From positions 66,331 to 130,330 of the forward strand of contig CAJUNA010000013.1 of the NCBI GenBank assembly GCA_910587645.1: a stretch of DNA of 64,000 nt, read 5' to 3'. A program made the translations under genes and the position numbers. Numbering within the stretch: the stretch's first letter is position 1; the number at the start of each line of letters is the position of its first letter. Source of the DNA: an uncultured Oscillospiraceae bacterium. GTDB lineage: Bacteria > Bacillota > Clostridia > Oscillospirales > Oscillospiraceae. Below, one piece after another: positions 52,749 to 60,956 of the stretch. The notes beneath the pieces were generated by a model. It searched no databases. It was not told the origin of the DNA and saw only the letters and a program-made list of their open reading frames with translations.

Positions 52749-53408
52749 TTACAGATGCCCACGCCGGATAATCTCCGCCTTCAGCGCGGATCCCCGGAAC
52801 AGGAGCAGCGCGGACAGTGAAATGGCGCTGATGCCCGCGCATACCACCGAGGGGTAGATCATCCACAGGGCCCCGCAGAACAGTGGAATCAGCGGGAGAA
52901 AACCCGCCAGTATGCAAATGCCCAAGCAAAACAAATAGTCGGCTGGGCGCAGCCGCAGAACCCGCGCGGCTCCGGCGGCAGCTAACTGCATGCAGGGAAT
53001 GAAGCAGGGCAGCACAAAATTGATAGACCATCCTATAAAGCCCGTGCGCCAGTCCCATGCCAGCACCAGCGCCGGCACGGCGGCCAGCAGCCAGGCAATG
53101 GCCTTCATCGGATTGCGCCGTTTCCAGAAGGCAATGCCAGTCAGAAGCCACACGCTGGCCAGGCCCGCCGCCACAAACAGGAACCACCATCCCCCTTCCG
53201 GAAAACAGTAATTGACTGCGGCGCACACCGTCAGCGCCGCGACTGTCAGCAGAGCGGCCAGACGAACTGTCAGCCCATAGGGCCGCGCCGTCCCAGGCAG
53301 GGGCAGGTAGGCGTCCTCCTCCGGCTGGCCGGCCACCTTCTCCTGGCAGAGGGGGCACCGGTTCATGGAGCCGGACAGATACACGCCGCATTTTTCGCAG
53401 TACAGCAT
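52749..53408 (-). CDS. Zinc-ribbon membrane protein (DUF6320-like)
   Basis: This 219-residue protein starts with a zinc ribbon (CEKCG and CPLCQ at residues 4-21) followed by about six hydrophobic segments (LAALLTVAALTVCAAVNY, WLLAAVPALVLAWDW, FLPLIPLFCGALWMIYPSV). I recall such proteins as DUF6320, found beside acetyltransferase-like and alpha/beta hydrolase genes, as here. The start is supported by GGAGG inside the end of the upstream gene, two bases away. The role is unknown; a membrane partner of the acyltransferase is a reasonable guess. Confidence 0.75.
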   Translation of the reverse strand: MLYCEKCGVYLSGSMNRCPLCQEKVAGQPEEDAYLPLPGTARPYGLTVRLAALLTVAALTVCAAVNYCFPEGGWWFLFVAAGLASVWLLTGIAFWKRRNPMKAIAWLLAAVPALVLAWDWRTGFIGWSINFVLPCFIPCMQLAAAGAARVLRLRPADYLFCLGICILAGFLPLIPLFCGALWMIYPSVVCAGISAISLSALLLFRGSALKAEIIRRGHL

Positions 53409-53410
53409 CT

Positions 53411-54691
53411 CTAATGTACCTCCATCTCCGGCGGCAGGTTGGTAGTCAGGGCTACCCTGATTCCCAGCCGCGCCAATTCCCGGAAAAAAATGCGCTCTGT
53501 TTCACATACGCGGAAAGGGCTGGCGAAGCTGACAACATACACGCCGCCAAAGGAGCAGGCGCAGGCCTGGAGCATCCCCGCGCAGGCGAAAACACTGAAA
53601 AGATGGATCAGCTCCTCCATTCCCTTTGGCATGGAGACTTTCCCGATGTTGGAAAAGGAAGCTGTCACACCCCGGGCGGCAACCTTGTTTGCGATGCGCA
53701 GGACGATATCCTTCAGCGGAAGAGGAACCAGGCGGAGAGGGACACTGTGCTCCAGCGCGCACAAGGCGTTCATGCGCTCCCGCATTTTCTCTGCCGTCAG
53801 GTTGTCCTGGAAGCTGCGCTTGACTTCCTTTAGAACGGCTTCCAGGCTGTCCTCCCCTGTGCTGAAATCATAGCCAACGTTGATGGTGGCGAAAAAATTC
53901 CGGGCGGATTCCGAGGGAAAGTAGCTGCGCAGATTGACGGGAATGGTGATGACCACCGGCTTTTTGCGGTCCCGCACCCGCATCCCCCCGTGGATGGCGC
54001 GGAGGAAAACCGCGGTCATCAGCTCCGTTAATGTGACGCCCCTGGCCCGCGCACAGGCTAGGACCTGCTCCAGCGGCATCTGCCCCTCAAGGATGGCAAG
54101 ATGATTTCTGGGCAACCGTTCCCTCCTGATCTGGTAGGCAACGGGAAAACGGCCCATAGGGCGGCCCGCAGGCTTCTCATAGTATTTCTGGAAGCTGTCC
54201 GCCTGCCGCTGGGATTGGGAAGCGTCGTAGGGCAGGGGCGGGACAGGTTGGGAAAACGCGTCCGGACAGCGCAGCAGCAGGTACTCATAAACCAGGGCAC
54301 ACAGAAAGTTCAGCGCGCCGGTGCCATCGGTCAGCGCGTGGTAGACCTCCAGGCTGATCCGCCTGCGGTAATAGAGGACGCGGAAGAGCAGGCTGCGGCG
54401 GACAGAGGGATAGATCGGGTAGCAGGGGGGCAGCTCCTCGCGGTGAACCTGGGCGGGAAGCGGGCTGTCCTCCAGGTAATACCAAAACCACCCCCGCTTC
54501 ATCACGGAGCGGTACATGGGGAAGCGGTCCACCGTCTTGTCCAGGGCGCTCTGCAAGAGCTGGGGATCTACCGGCTCCCGCAGCTCGCAGGCGAACCGGA
54601 ACACCTTGGAGTCGTGGGCGGAGCCGGTAGATGGAAAGATCTTCGCGGCGTTGTCCAGCGTCCACCAGGGGGGAATATTCCTATTATTCAT
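53411..54691 (-). CDS. Condensation-domain-like acyltransferase (alcohol acetyltransferase type)
   Basis: This 426-residue protein has the BAHD/condensation-like fold: YHALTDGTGAL near 115 is the catalytic HxxxDG motif, and a DFSTGED and RNFFATINVG region follows near 270-290. Such proteins transfer acyl groups to alcohols or amines, and family members include alcohol O-acetyltransferases. It overlaps the esterase gene by eight bases and lies two bases before the DUF6320-like gene, so the three are co-translated. The acceptor is unknown. GGAGAG lies before the ATG. Confidence 0.78.
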   Translation of the reverse strand: MNNRNIPPWWTLDNAAKIFPSTGSAHDSKVFRFACELREPVDPQLLQSALDKTVDRFPMYRSVMKRGWFWYYLEDSPLPAQVHREELPPCYPIYPSVRRSLLFRVLYYRRRISLEVYHALTDGTGALNFLCALVYEYLLLRCPDAFSQPVPPLPYDASQSQRQADSFQKYYEKPAGRPMGRFPVAYQIRRERLPRNHLAILEGQMPLEQVLACARARGVTLTELMTAVFLRAIHGGMRVRDRKKPVVITIPVNLRSYFPSESARNFFATINVGYDFSTGEDSLEAVLKEVKRSFQDNLTAEKMRERMNALCALEHSVPLRLVPLPLKDIVLRIANKVAARGVTASFSNIGKVSMPKGMEELIHLFSVFACAGMLQACACSFGGVYVVSFASPFRVCETERIFFRELARLGIRVALTTNLPPEMEVH

Positions 54692-55616
54692 GGCTTCTCT
54701 CCAAAAAGCGGTTTATAATCTCGTAGGTCTGCTTTACCAGCGAAAACCGGACAGGAAGGGAGAAATAGCCGTGAAGAGCGTCCGGAATCCGATGGATCTC
54801 TACAGAGCCGCCCTCCTCCCGCAGGCGTTGGCCGTAGGCCTCGCCCTCATCCCGCAGCGGGCAATACTCCGCCGTAATAAGCAGGGTATCCGGCTGCCCC
54901 TCAAGGCCGGAAGCGTGCAGCGGGGCAAAATAAGGGTTTACCAGATCCTCGTCCGAGGAGCGGTAAAGGGCCATATAGTCCCGCACCCGCTTGGCGGTCA
55001 GCAGATAGCCAGTCCCGTTTTCCCGTACAGAGGGATATGGTGAATCCTCCGAATGGTCGCTGGCCAGGGCTGGATAAATCAATATCTGCCGGCGGGGACG
55101 GAATCCCCCGCGATCCCGGGCCATCAGGGAAACGGCGGCAGCCAGGTTGCCGCCTGCGCTGTCTCCAATGAGGACGATATCCTCCGGCTGTACGCCCAGC
55201 GCCCCGGCATTGCGGAATACCTCCTGGGCGGCGGCATAGCAGTCCTCCGGCGCGGCGGGGAAACGGTGCTCCGGCGCGAGACGGTAGTCCACCGAAGCCA
55301 CGGTACATCCGGTCATGGCGGCCATATCCGAGCATACGCCATCGTAGCTGTCAACCGTACCCGTGACCCAGCCCCCGCCATGGAAGAAGAGCAGCAGCGC
55401 GGCCTTTGGAACCCCGGCAGGCTTGAAGATGCGTACAGGGACATTATAGACGCCGCTGGGGATGGGGTGATCCCAAACACGGTATAGAGAAGGGTTTTTT
55501 AACCGGCGGGAGAGCAGTTTCTGTATTTCCCGTTCCACCAGGTATGTCTTTTTTACGTCGATTTCCGGGTAGGACAGGATGCTCAGCGCCGCCCGCATTG
55601 CCTTATTGATGGCCAT
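54684..55616 (-). CDS. Alpha/beta hydrolase, HSL-like esterase
   Basis: This 310-residue esterase of the hormone-sensitive-lipase family has the oxyanion-hole motif LLFFHGGGWVTG near 72 and the nucleophile elbow VLIGDSAGGNLAAA near 146. The catalytic Asp and His lie in the C-terminal part (DTLLITAEYCPLRDEG and PDALHGYFSL). GGAGGAG precedes the ATG. It starts the three-gene set with the acyltransferase and the DUF6320-like protein. Likely substrates are short acyl esters. Confidence 0.87.
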   Translation of the reverse strand: MAINKAMRAALSILSYPEIDVKKTYLVEREIQKLLSRRLKNPSLYRVWDHPIPSGVYNVPVRIFKPAGVPKAALLLFFHGGGWVTGTVDSYDGVCSDMAAMTGCTVASVDYRLAPEHRFPAAPEDCYAAAQEVFRNAGALGVQPEDIVLIGDSAGGNLAAAVSLMARDRGGFRPRRQILIYPALASDHSEDSPYPSVRENGTGYLLTAKRVRDYMALYRSSDEDLVNPYFAPLHASGLEGQPDTLLITAEYCPLRDEGEAYGQRLREEGGSVEIHRIPDALHGYFSLPVRFSLVKQTYEIINRFLERSHE

Positions 55617-55771
55617 ATCTGCTCCTCCGACTCATGGTTTTTATACCAGTATAGCACAGTTTTTCCATAATAGCTATTTTAAGTTTTGCTGGCTGGCAAA
55701 AGTATTTTTGTTTTTTGCTTTCCCGGTTTGCGCGGGGTGATTCATAGGCTTGCCTGTTTCCCTTTGTGGAA

Positions 55772-55801
55772 AAAACCGCCTGCATTGCTGCAAGCGGTTT
55801 T
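55772..55801 (-). terminator. Terminator after the CN-hydrolase gene
   Basis: A 13-bp stem, AAAACCGCCTGCA with TGCAAGCGGTTTT (one wobble), has a 4-base loop and a T-rich end on the minus strand. It lies between the amide hydrolase and the esterase and so splits the 51-60 kb series into two transcripts. Confidence 0.8.
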
Positions 55802-55878
55802 TGTATAGGTTTTGCCCACACCTGTCCTGCGCTGAGACAGAGGATACGGGCACCTAGGCGGCAGTATTGCCTGGGCAC

Positions 55879-57099
55879 TCACTGGCCCAATTCAAAGCGG
55901 TAAACCGCCCCATTCTCCCCATAGTGCTCATTGGGGACCCACAGAACGGATTTGTCTGTCAGGTTATAGACCGCGCTGTGAACTGTGCAGCTATTGCTGT
56001 CATCGTTATTCCATGTCCTGCGGCCTACAATGGCAAGGATGTCCATGGCGGCCTGCTCGTCCGCCACTATGCCGCCGGTTTGGGCCAGCTCCTCCCCGAT
56101 GCGCTGGTAACGGTCGTACCCCTTTTTCTCCTCATCTGAGCCGTAGTAGCCGGGTTGGATAATAAAATTCGTAATCCACTGGAAGTCGCTGGCAGCTTCC
56201 GCCCCGCCAATGTGGCTGTCCCCATCGTTGTAGGTCACCACCAGCTCCCGGCGCGTCCCATCGGTGTCGGTGCTGTTGCTCGCCCCTACCCACTCCAGGA
56301 TGGCGCTTTTGCCGCTGGCATCGGCCACCATGTAGTGGTAAGAAGTCTTGGCAGAGTCGTGGAGGTCGTAGCTGGAGGCGATCTCCACCGCTTCCTCCAC
56401 GCTGTCCGCGTAATCCAGGATCAGCCGCAGCAGCGTGGTAGAGGTAAGATCAGGCCGCTCTGTCCGCTGGTCCGTGGGTACAGCGTCCCCGCCCTGGTAG
56501 GTCATATAGATGCCGCATGCCACGCCAGCGTCATTGATACCGTCCAGAGGGATGTAGGGTACGGCCAGGCAGGTGATCCGGTTGGCTAGGCCCTCCACAT
56601 TTTTCTCCACGTCCAGGCCCAGGAATTGGAGATCCACAGTGGAGATGGATGCATGGCGGCCCTCGTTGGCCTGGGTGCGGACGATGCAGGTATTTGTTTT
56701 GGAGAAATCGTAGTTCCGGGCAAAGAGCCGGTCTCCTTCCGGTGTCCCCGCAGTAAAGGAGGAGCAGGCAATTTCCGACTCGCTGATATTCATGGGAACC
56801 AGCCCCTTGGTGATATTGCCCGTGATAAAAGAGATCAGTTCCGCATCGCTGGAGGCGCCGCCTTGCGCCACAAACTCGTCCAAGTAGAACCCGCCCTTTA
56901 CATCTATGATGTACACCGCTCCGTCCATATGGCTGTCATCCCGCTCCCGGAGAAGCTTCATACTGGCCATGGAAAATATCTCATTGTGCCACAGGGCAAA
57001 AACAGCGGTCACCAATACCAGCAGCAGCGCCAGAACCGCCGCCAGGGCGCCCAAGAGAATTTTCTTCCCAAATTTTTTCGGCTTTACAGTGGTTTCCAT
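55879..57099 (-). CDS. Membrane-anchored linear amide C-N hydrolase (choloylglycine hydrolase-like)
   Basis: This 406-residue protein has an N-terminal membrane anchor (ILLGALAAVLALLLVLVTAVF) and an extracellular Ntn-type domain. CSSFTAG near 111 supplies the predicted catalytic Cys, and RLFARNYDF follows, as in penicillin V acylase, bile-salt hydrolase and AAT-like proteins. The usual N-terminal Cys is internal here and would need processing or a different mode of action. The substrate could be an N-acyl amino acid or bile conjugate. GAGGAA precedes the ATG. It lies downstream of the aldehyde dehydrogenase on the same strand. Confidence 0.78.
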   Translation of the reverse strand: METTVKPKKFGKKILLGALAAVLALLLVLVTAVFALWHNEIFSMASMKLLRERDDSHMDGAVYIIDVKGGFYLDEFVAQGGASSDAELISFITGNITKGLVPMNISESEIACSSFTAGTPEGDRLFARNYDFSKTNTCIVRTQANEGRHASISTVDLQFLGLDVEKNVEGLANRITCLAVPYIPLDGINDAGVACGIYMTYQGGDAVPTDQRTERPDLTSTTLLRLILDYADSVEEAVEIASSYDLHDSAKTSYHYMVADASGKSAILEWVGASNSTDTDGTRRELVVTYNDGDSHIGGAEAASDFQWITNFIIQPGYYGSDEEKKGYDRYQRIGEELAQTGGIVADEQAAMDILAIVGRRTWNNDDSNSCTVHSAVYNLTDKSVLWVPNEHYGENGAVYRFELGQ

Positions 57100-57126
57100 A
57101 AAAGATTCCTCGCATTTCAGATAAAT

Positions 57127-58500
57127 TTATCGAAGGAACATGTGCAGCAGCTTGCCGTACCGTTTCTTCTGATAAGGTTGGTAGCGCATAGGCAGATCAA
57201 TCCAGGTTTTCTTGTCTACGATGCTCTTGTAATGGGAAAATGCCTCAAACCCAGCCTGGCCGTGATAGGCCCCCATGCCGCTCTCCCCTACGCCGCCAAA
57301 GCCCATAGCACTGGTGGCCAGGTGGATGACCACATCGTTGACACATCCGCCGCCAAACGAAAGGCGGCTCATGGCCTCCCGGATGCGGGGCCGGTCTTGG
57401 GAAAACAGGTATAATGCCAGCGGTTTGGGTTTCTCCGCCAGCCTTGCATACAGGTCATCGAAATGGTCATAGGTAAGGATAGGCAGGATGGGGCCAAAAA
57501 TCTCCTCCTGCATCACCGGGCTGTCCTCCGTAATGCCATCCAGGATGGTGGGGGCGATTTGCAGGGCCTTTGGAGAGGACTGCCCGCCGAGAACCGTTTT
57601 GTCCTGGTCGATCAGCCCCATCAGGCGGTGAAAATGCTTCTCGTTGATGATTCTGCCGTAGTCCGGATTTTGCAGGGGGTTTTCTCCGTACTGCCGCCGG
57701 ACTTCCCTGCACAGCAGTTCTACCAGCCGCTCCTTTACGCTGCTGTGGCAGAGGATATAGTCCGGGGCCACGCAGGTCTGGCCGCAGTTGAGGTATTTGC
57801 CGAATACAATCCGGCGGGCCGCCAGGGGCAGCTTGGCAGTTTCGTCTACAATACACGGGCTTTTGCCGCCCAATTCCAGCACTGCCGGGGTCAGGCGCTC
57901 CGCCGTGTGACGCAGGACCTCCCGTCCCACGGCCTGGCTGCCGGTGAAAAAGACAAAATCGAACTTCTCTTCCAGCAGCGCGGCGTTCTGTCCCCTGCCG
58001 CCGGTGACCACGGCCACATATTCCGGCGGAAAACATTCGCCGATCAATCCCGCCAGCAAGGCGCTGGTGGCAGGCGCATAGGCGCTGGGCTTCACCACAG
58101 CGGTGTTCCCGGCTGCGATGGCATCGGCCAAGGGATCCAGGGTCAGCAGCACCGGGTAATTCCAGGGGCTCATAATCAGGGCGCTGCCGTAGGGGGACGG
58201 CCGCCGGAAGCTGTGGGCCGCAAACTGCGCCAAGGGCGTGGGGACAGTATGCGCCTGTGCCAGACGGCCTACGTGCCGGAGCATCCAACGGATCTCCCCC
58301 CGGACAAGGCCAGTTTCGCACATGAAGCTTTCATAGCCGCTCTTTCCCAGGTCGGCGGCCAGGGCCTCCCCGATCTCCGTCTCATGGCGGTTTATCCCAT
58401 CCAGGAGCTTTTGGAGCATCTGCCTGCGAAAGGATACTGGTAGCGTGGCCCCTGTGCGGAAGAAGCGGCGCTGGTTTTCAACAATTTCGTGGATATTCAT
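57127..58500 (-). CDS. NAD(P)-dependent aldehyde dehydrogenase
   Basis: This 457-residue enzyme is of the class 3/coniferyl-aldehyde type that oxidises fatty or aromatic aldehydes. SPWNYPVLLTLDPL near 114 is the family cofactor/substrate segment, ELGGKSPCIVD near 212 holds the catalytic Glu, and NCGQTCVAPDY near 240 holds the catalytic Cys. VNDVVIHLATSAMGFGGVGESG lies near the end. ATG 58500 has GGGAGG upstream; the longer frame to 58560 lacks a site. It lies between the alcohol dehydrogenase and the amide hydrolase, so an alcohol-to-acid route is likely. Confidence 0.9.
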   Translation of the reverse strand: MNIHEIVENQRRFFRTGATLPVSFRRQMLQKLLDGINRHETEIGEALAADLGKSGYESFMCETGLVRGEIRWMLRHVGRLAQAHTVPTPLAQFAAHSFRRPSPYGSALIMSPWNYPVLLTLDPLADAIAAGNTAVVKPSAYAPATSALLAGLIGECFPPEYVAVVTGGRGQNAALLEEKFDFVFFTGSQAVGREVLRHTAERLTPAVLELGGKSPCIVDETAKLPLAARRIVFGKYLNCGQTCVAPDYILCHSSVKERLVELLCREVRRQYGENPLQNPDYGRIINEKHFHRLMGLIDQDKTVLGGQSSPKALQIAPTILDGITEDSPVMQEEIFGPILPILTYDHFDDLYARLAEKPKPLALYLFSQDRPRIREAMSRLSFGGGCVNDVVIHLATSAMGFGGVGESGMGAYHGQAGFEAFSHYKSIVDKKTWIDLPMRYQPYQKKRYGKLLHMFLR

Positions 58501-58514
58501 AAATCCTCCCTGGT

Positions 58515-59714
58515 TTATTGAGAAATGGCGGCATAAAACCGCTCCAGCTCCGCCGCGCACATCAGCCGGGGTACGGGATACAGCGGATTAGCTTCCCGGG
58601 CGGCGTGGGCTGCCATGACGGGTATGTCTTCCCGCCGGATGCCCGGCAATTTCTCCGGGATACCCAGCCTCCGGTTAAGCTGCCGGATGGCGAAGATAAA
58701 GGCGGCGGCCCCGGTTTCTTCAGAATCTGTTTCCAGCAACACCCCTGCGCTTTGGCCCAGCTGCCAAAGCTTCCGGTGGACGCAGGAACCATAGGTCTCC
58801 AGGACAACGGGCAGCAGCACCGCGTTGGCCAGGCCGTGGGGGATGTTGTACTGCCCACCCAGGGAGTGGGCCACCGCGTGGACATAGCCTACGTAGGACT
58901 TGGAGAAGGCAATGCCCGCAATGTGGGCGGCATGAAGCATATTTTTCCGGGCTTCCAGATTCTCCCCGTTTTGGTATGCGGCTTCGATATTCTCAAACAC
59001 AAGCTGTACAGCCTGGAGGGCCAGCCACCGGGTCTCCCTGGTGGTAGAACCTCCGATATACGCTTCCACCGCGTGGGTCAGGGTATCCATGCCCGTGGTA
59101 GCGGTGAGGGCGGGAGGCAACGTCCGGGTAACCGCCGGATCCAGCACCGCGTAATGGGGGATCATGGTGAAATTGTTCATAGTGTACTTATATTTCCGCT
59201 GGCTGTCTGTGATGACAGCGGTAACTGTCACCTCGCTGCCAGTACCGGCGGTGGTGGGAATGGCGATCAGCGGCGGAAGACGGCGCAGTACCCGCAGCAG
59301 GCCGCGCATCTGATTAACGCTCCGCCGGGGATAGGCAATTCTGGCCCCTACCGCCTTGGCGCAGTCCATGGAGGAGCCGCCGCCGAAAGCAATAATCCCC
59401 TGGCAGCCCTCCGCCAGGTACCGCTCCCTCGCTTCCTCCACATTTTGGACTGTGGGATTGGCCCTGGTACCATCGTAGACTGCGCATTGGAGACCAGACC
59501 GCTCTAGCATTTCCTCCAGCGGCTGGGTGATTCCCGTCTCCCGGAGGGGCCGGTCGGTAACCAACAGAACGGATCGAAGGCCTAGCCTATCCAGCAGAGA
59601 CGGCAAGGCCTGGATGCTATCCAGCCGCTCCGGTTCCCGGTAGGGCAGTAAGGGCATAGCCAGCCGGAAGGCTAACTGATACGCCTTGCAATAGGACTTT
59701 AGCAAGGGGTTCAT
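58515..59714 (-). CDS. Iron-containing alcohol dehydrogenase
   Basis: This 399-residue enzyme is of the group III (Fe/Zn) alcohol dehydrogenase family that oxidises alcohols with NAD(P). GGGSSMDCAKAVG near 98 is the nucleotide-binding loop, TTAGTGSEVT near 138 is conserved, and the metal ligands lie in HAVAHSLGGQYNIPHGLANA near 262. ATG 59714 overlaps the MarR stop as ATGA, so it is co-translated with the regulator. The longer frame to 59789 would lie within marR-like sequence. Paired with the aldehyde dehydrogenase it suggests regulated alcohol/aldehyde use. Confidence 0.92.
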   Translation of the reverse strand: MNPLLKSYCKAYQLAFRLAMPLLPYREPERLDSIQALPSLLDRLGLRSVLLVTDRPLRETGITQPLEEMLERSGLQCAVYDGTRANPTVQNVEEARERYLAEGCQGIIAFGGGSSMDCAKAVGARIAYPRRSVNQMRGLLRVLRRLPPLIAIPTTAGTGSEVTVTAVITDSQRKYKYTMNNFTMIPHYAVLDPAVTRTLPPALTATTGMDTLTHAVEAYIGGSTTRETRWLALQAVQLVFENIEAAYQNGENLEARKNMLHAAHIAGIAFSKSYVGYVHAVAHSLGGQYNIPHGLANAVLLPVVLETYGSCVHRKLWQLGQSAGVLLETDSEETGAAAFIFAIRQLNRRLGIPEKLPGIRREDIPVMAAHAAREANPLYPVPRLMCAAELERFYAAISQ

Positions 59715-60169
59715 GGCTGCTTGGGGAGCCCTTTCCGGCTGATTTCCCGCAGATGCCCGGTAATGGACTCCAACGCCCTGTAAAAGCATTCTCTTTCCTC
59801 CTCTTTAAGATCTCCTCCCGCCAGCTCCACTGCCAGGGCTGCCCGCTTACAGACTTGCTCCGCAGCGGCCCGGCCCTGCTCGGTGAGCTTCAGCAGGCCC
59901 CGGTAGAGACTTTGGTTGATACCCTCCTTGGTTACAAATCCCTTTTCTTGCAGGACAGCGATGGTGCGGGACACATCGGATTTATCCCTGCCGCACAGCT
60001 CGCATAACTGAGGGCCGGTAACCCCGGCGCCACAGCGGTACATGGCGGTCAGGTAAATGGCATGGGCGCCTCTGAGCCCATAGGCAGCCATTTCCTCCGC
60101 CGCCAGCTTGTGCCAGCAGCGGGAAATTTCAAAAATCGCCAGAGAAAAACGCGCAAACCGTTCTACCAT
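59711..60169 (-). CDS. MarR family transcriptional regulator
   Basis: This 152-residue winged-helix regulator begins MVERFARFSLAIFEISRCW and has the MarR HTH near 45-85 (GVTGPQLCELCGRDKSDVSR, then EKGFVTKEGINQSLYRG as the wing). MarR proteins usually repress and are released by small ligands. ATG 60169 has AAGGAG nine bases upstream. The gene overlaps the alcohol dehydrogenase by four bases and heads that operon; the inverted repeat over its promoter is probably its operator. Confidence 0.88.
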   Translation of the reverse strand: MVERFARFSLAIFEISRCWHKLAAEEMAAYGLRGAHAIYLTAMYRCGAGVTGPQLCELCGRDKSDVSRTIAVLQEKGFVTKEGINQSLYRGLLKLTEQGRAAAEQVCKRAALAVELAGGDLKEEERECFYRALESITGHLREISRKGLPKQP

Positions 60170-60204
60170 TCCAGTGTCTCCTTTGGGTGGCTGCTTAGAT
60201 GTTG

Positions 60205-60249
60205 ATGATACAGCTTTCGTATCATACACCCAAGAAGTTGTGTTGTCAA
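60205..60249 (-). promoter_or_regulatory. marR promoter with overlapping palindromic operator
   Basis: On the minus strand TTGACA (60244-60249) is 17 bases from TATGAT (60221-60226). The perfect inverted repeat ATGATAC-7-GTATCAT (60205-60225) covers the -10 and the likely start point. A MarR dimer bound there would block transcription; this is inference from position. Confidence 0.75.
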
Positions 60250-60381
60250 CATCTTTTGGCGCAGGTTGTAATAATAAATGCGAAAGAACACGAACCCACC
60301 CGGCAGGGTACGGAACGGTCCTATCGCATTTATTCTTATATCACGGCAGGCCGAGAAAGCTAGGTGAAAAGGGGATAAATC

Positions 60382-60596
60382 ATGGCACAACAATACAAAT
60401 ACACAACTTTTTTCAGACCGGGGAGAGCTTGCCGCACTGTATTAGGCGAATGCGCGCCCGGCGGATATTGCCGGACGGCTGGGCGTTGCAACGGCGATGA
60501 TCTATCGGGAGCAGAAGCACTGGGAGACCGGGAATGAGGAGATCGTGGATATCGTCCAGGGATACACACATGCCCTGGACGATATCCACGATCTCC
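60382..60596 (+). pseudogene. Broken helix-turn-helix/transposase-like gene remnant
   Basis: A ribosome-site-like AAAGGGGA and ATG 60382 begin MAQQYKYTTFF. The next part is in another frame: DRGELAALY, then a TAG stop, then ANARPADIAGRLGVATAMIY and REQKHWETGNEE. The frame changes at the T6 run near 60413. ADIAGRLGVATAMIYRE is a clear helix-turn-helix like those at the start of IS30-type transposases. The C-terminal part is lost and runs into a perfect palindrome. This is a decayed gene, probably mobile in origin. Confidence 0.7.
60538..60596. repeat. Perfect 24-bp inverted repeat
   Basis: GGAGATCGTGGATATCGTCC with AGGG (60538-60561) is perfectly complementary to 60573-60596, with an 11-base ATACACACATG loop. 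It has no T-run on either side. It lies at the end of the broken helix-turn-helix gene and looks like a foldback left by a rearrangement. Confidence 0.85.
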
Positions 60597-60660
60597 TGCG
60601 GCAATTCCGGGACGGTCCCGCTTCTGGACACGGTGTCCAGAGGCTTCCGGTGGGTTTAGG

Positions 60661-60872
60661 GGCACCCTAACAAGCATTTTCGGAGGGCGAAAAAGTGCCC
60701 CAGCAATAGTATTTATCCTTGTTCCTATTATTGTAGGCTTTATAGTAGGTTTGACCCCCAGTGAAATGAGCGGATACATTGCCACTGGTGTCAGCAGTGT
60801 AGCAACGACTGCAATCCTATTTATTTTTTCTGTCATGTTTTTTCGCATAATGATGTAGGTGTGTTTGACTGA
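60661..60872 (+). pseudogene. Fragment of a citrate/H+ transporter (CitMHS-like)
   Basis: In one frame from 60661 the sequence reads GTLTSIFGGRKSAPAIVFIL and VPIIVGFIVGLTPSEMSGYI, then ATGVSSVATTAILFIFSVMF and FRIMM before a TAG at 60856. Shifting the frame at 60852 continues DVGVFD. This matches the N-terminal region of CitMHS-type carriers, where an FFGIMNDVGVFD-like segment follows. The start and the whole C-terminus are missing, so it is only a remnant beside the broken helix-turn-helix gene. Confidence 0.7.
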
Positions 60873-60956
60873 ATTGTAAGCGGGGTACTTAGCAAAATAT
60901 CCGCTTTGTCTTTAACTTCTTTTATTACATGGTGCTCATATCACTAAAGGCAAATA

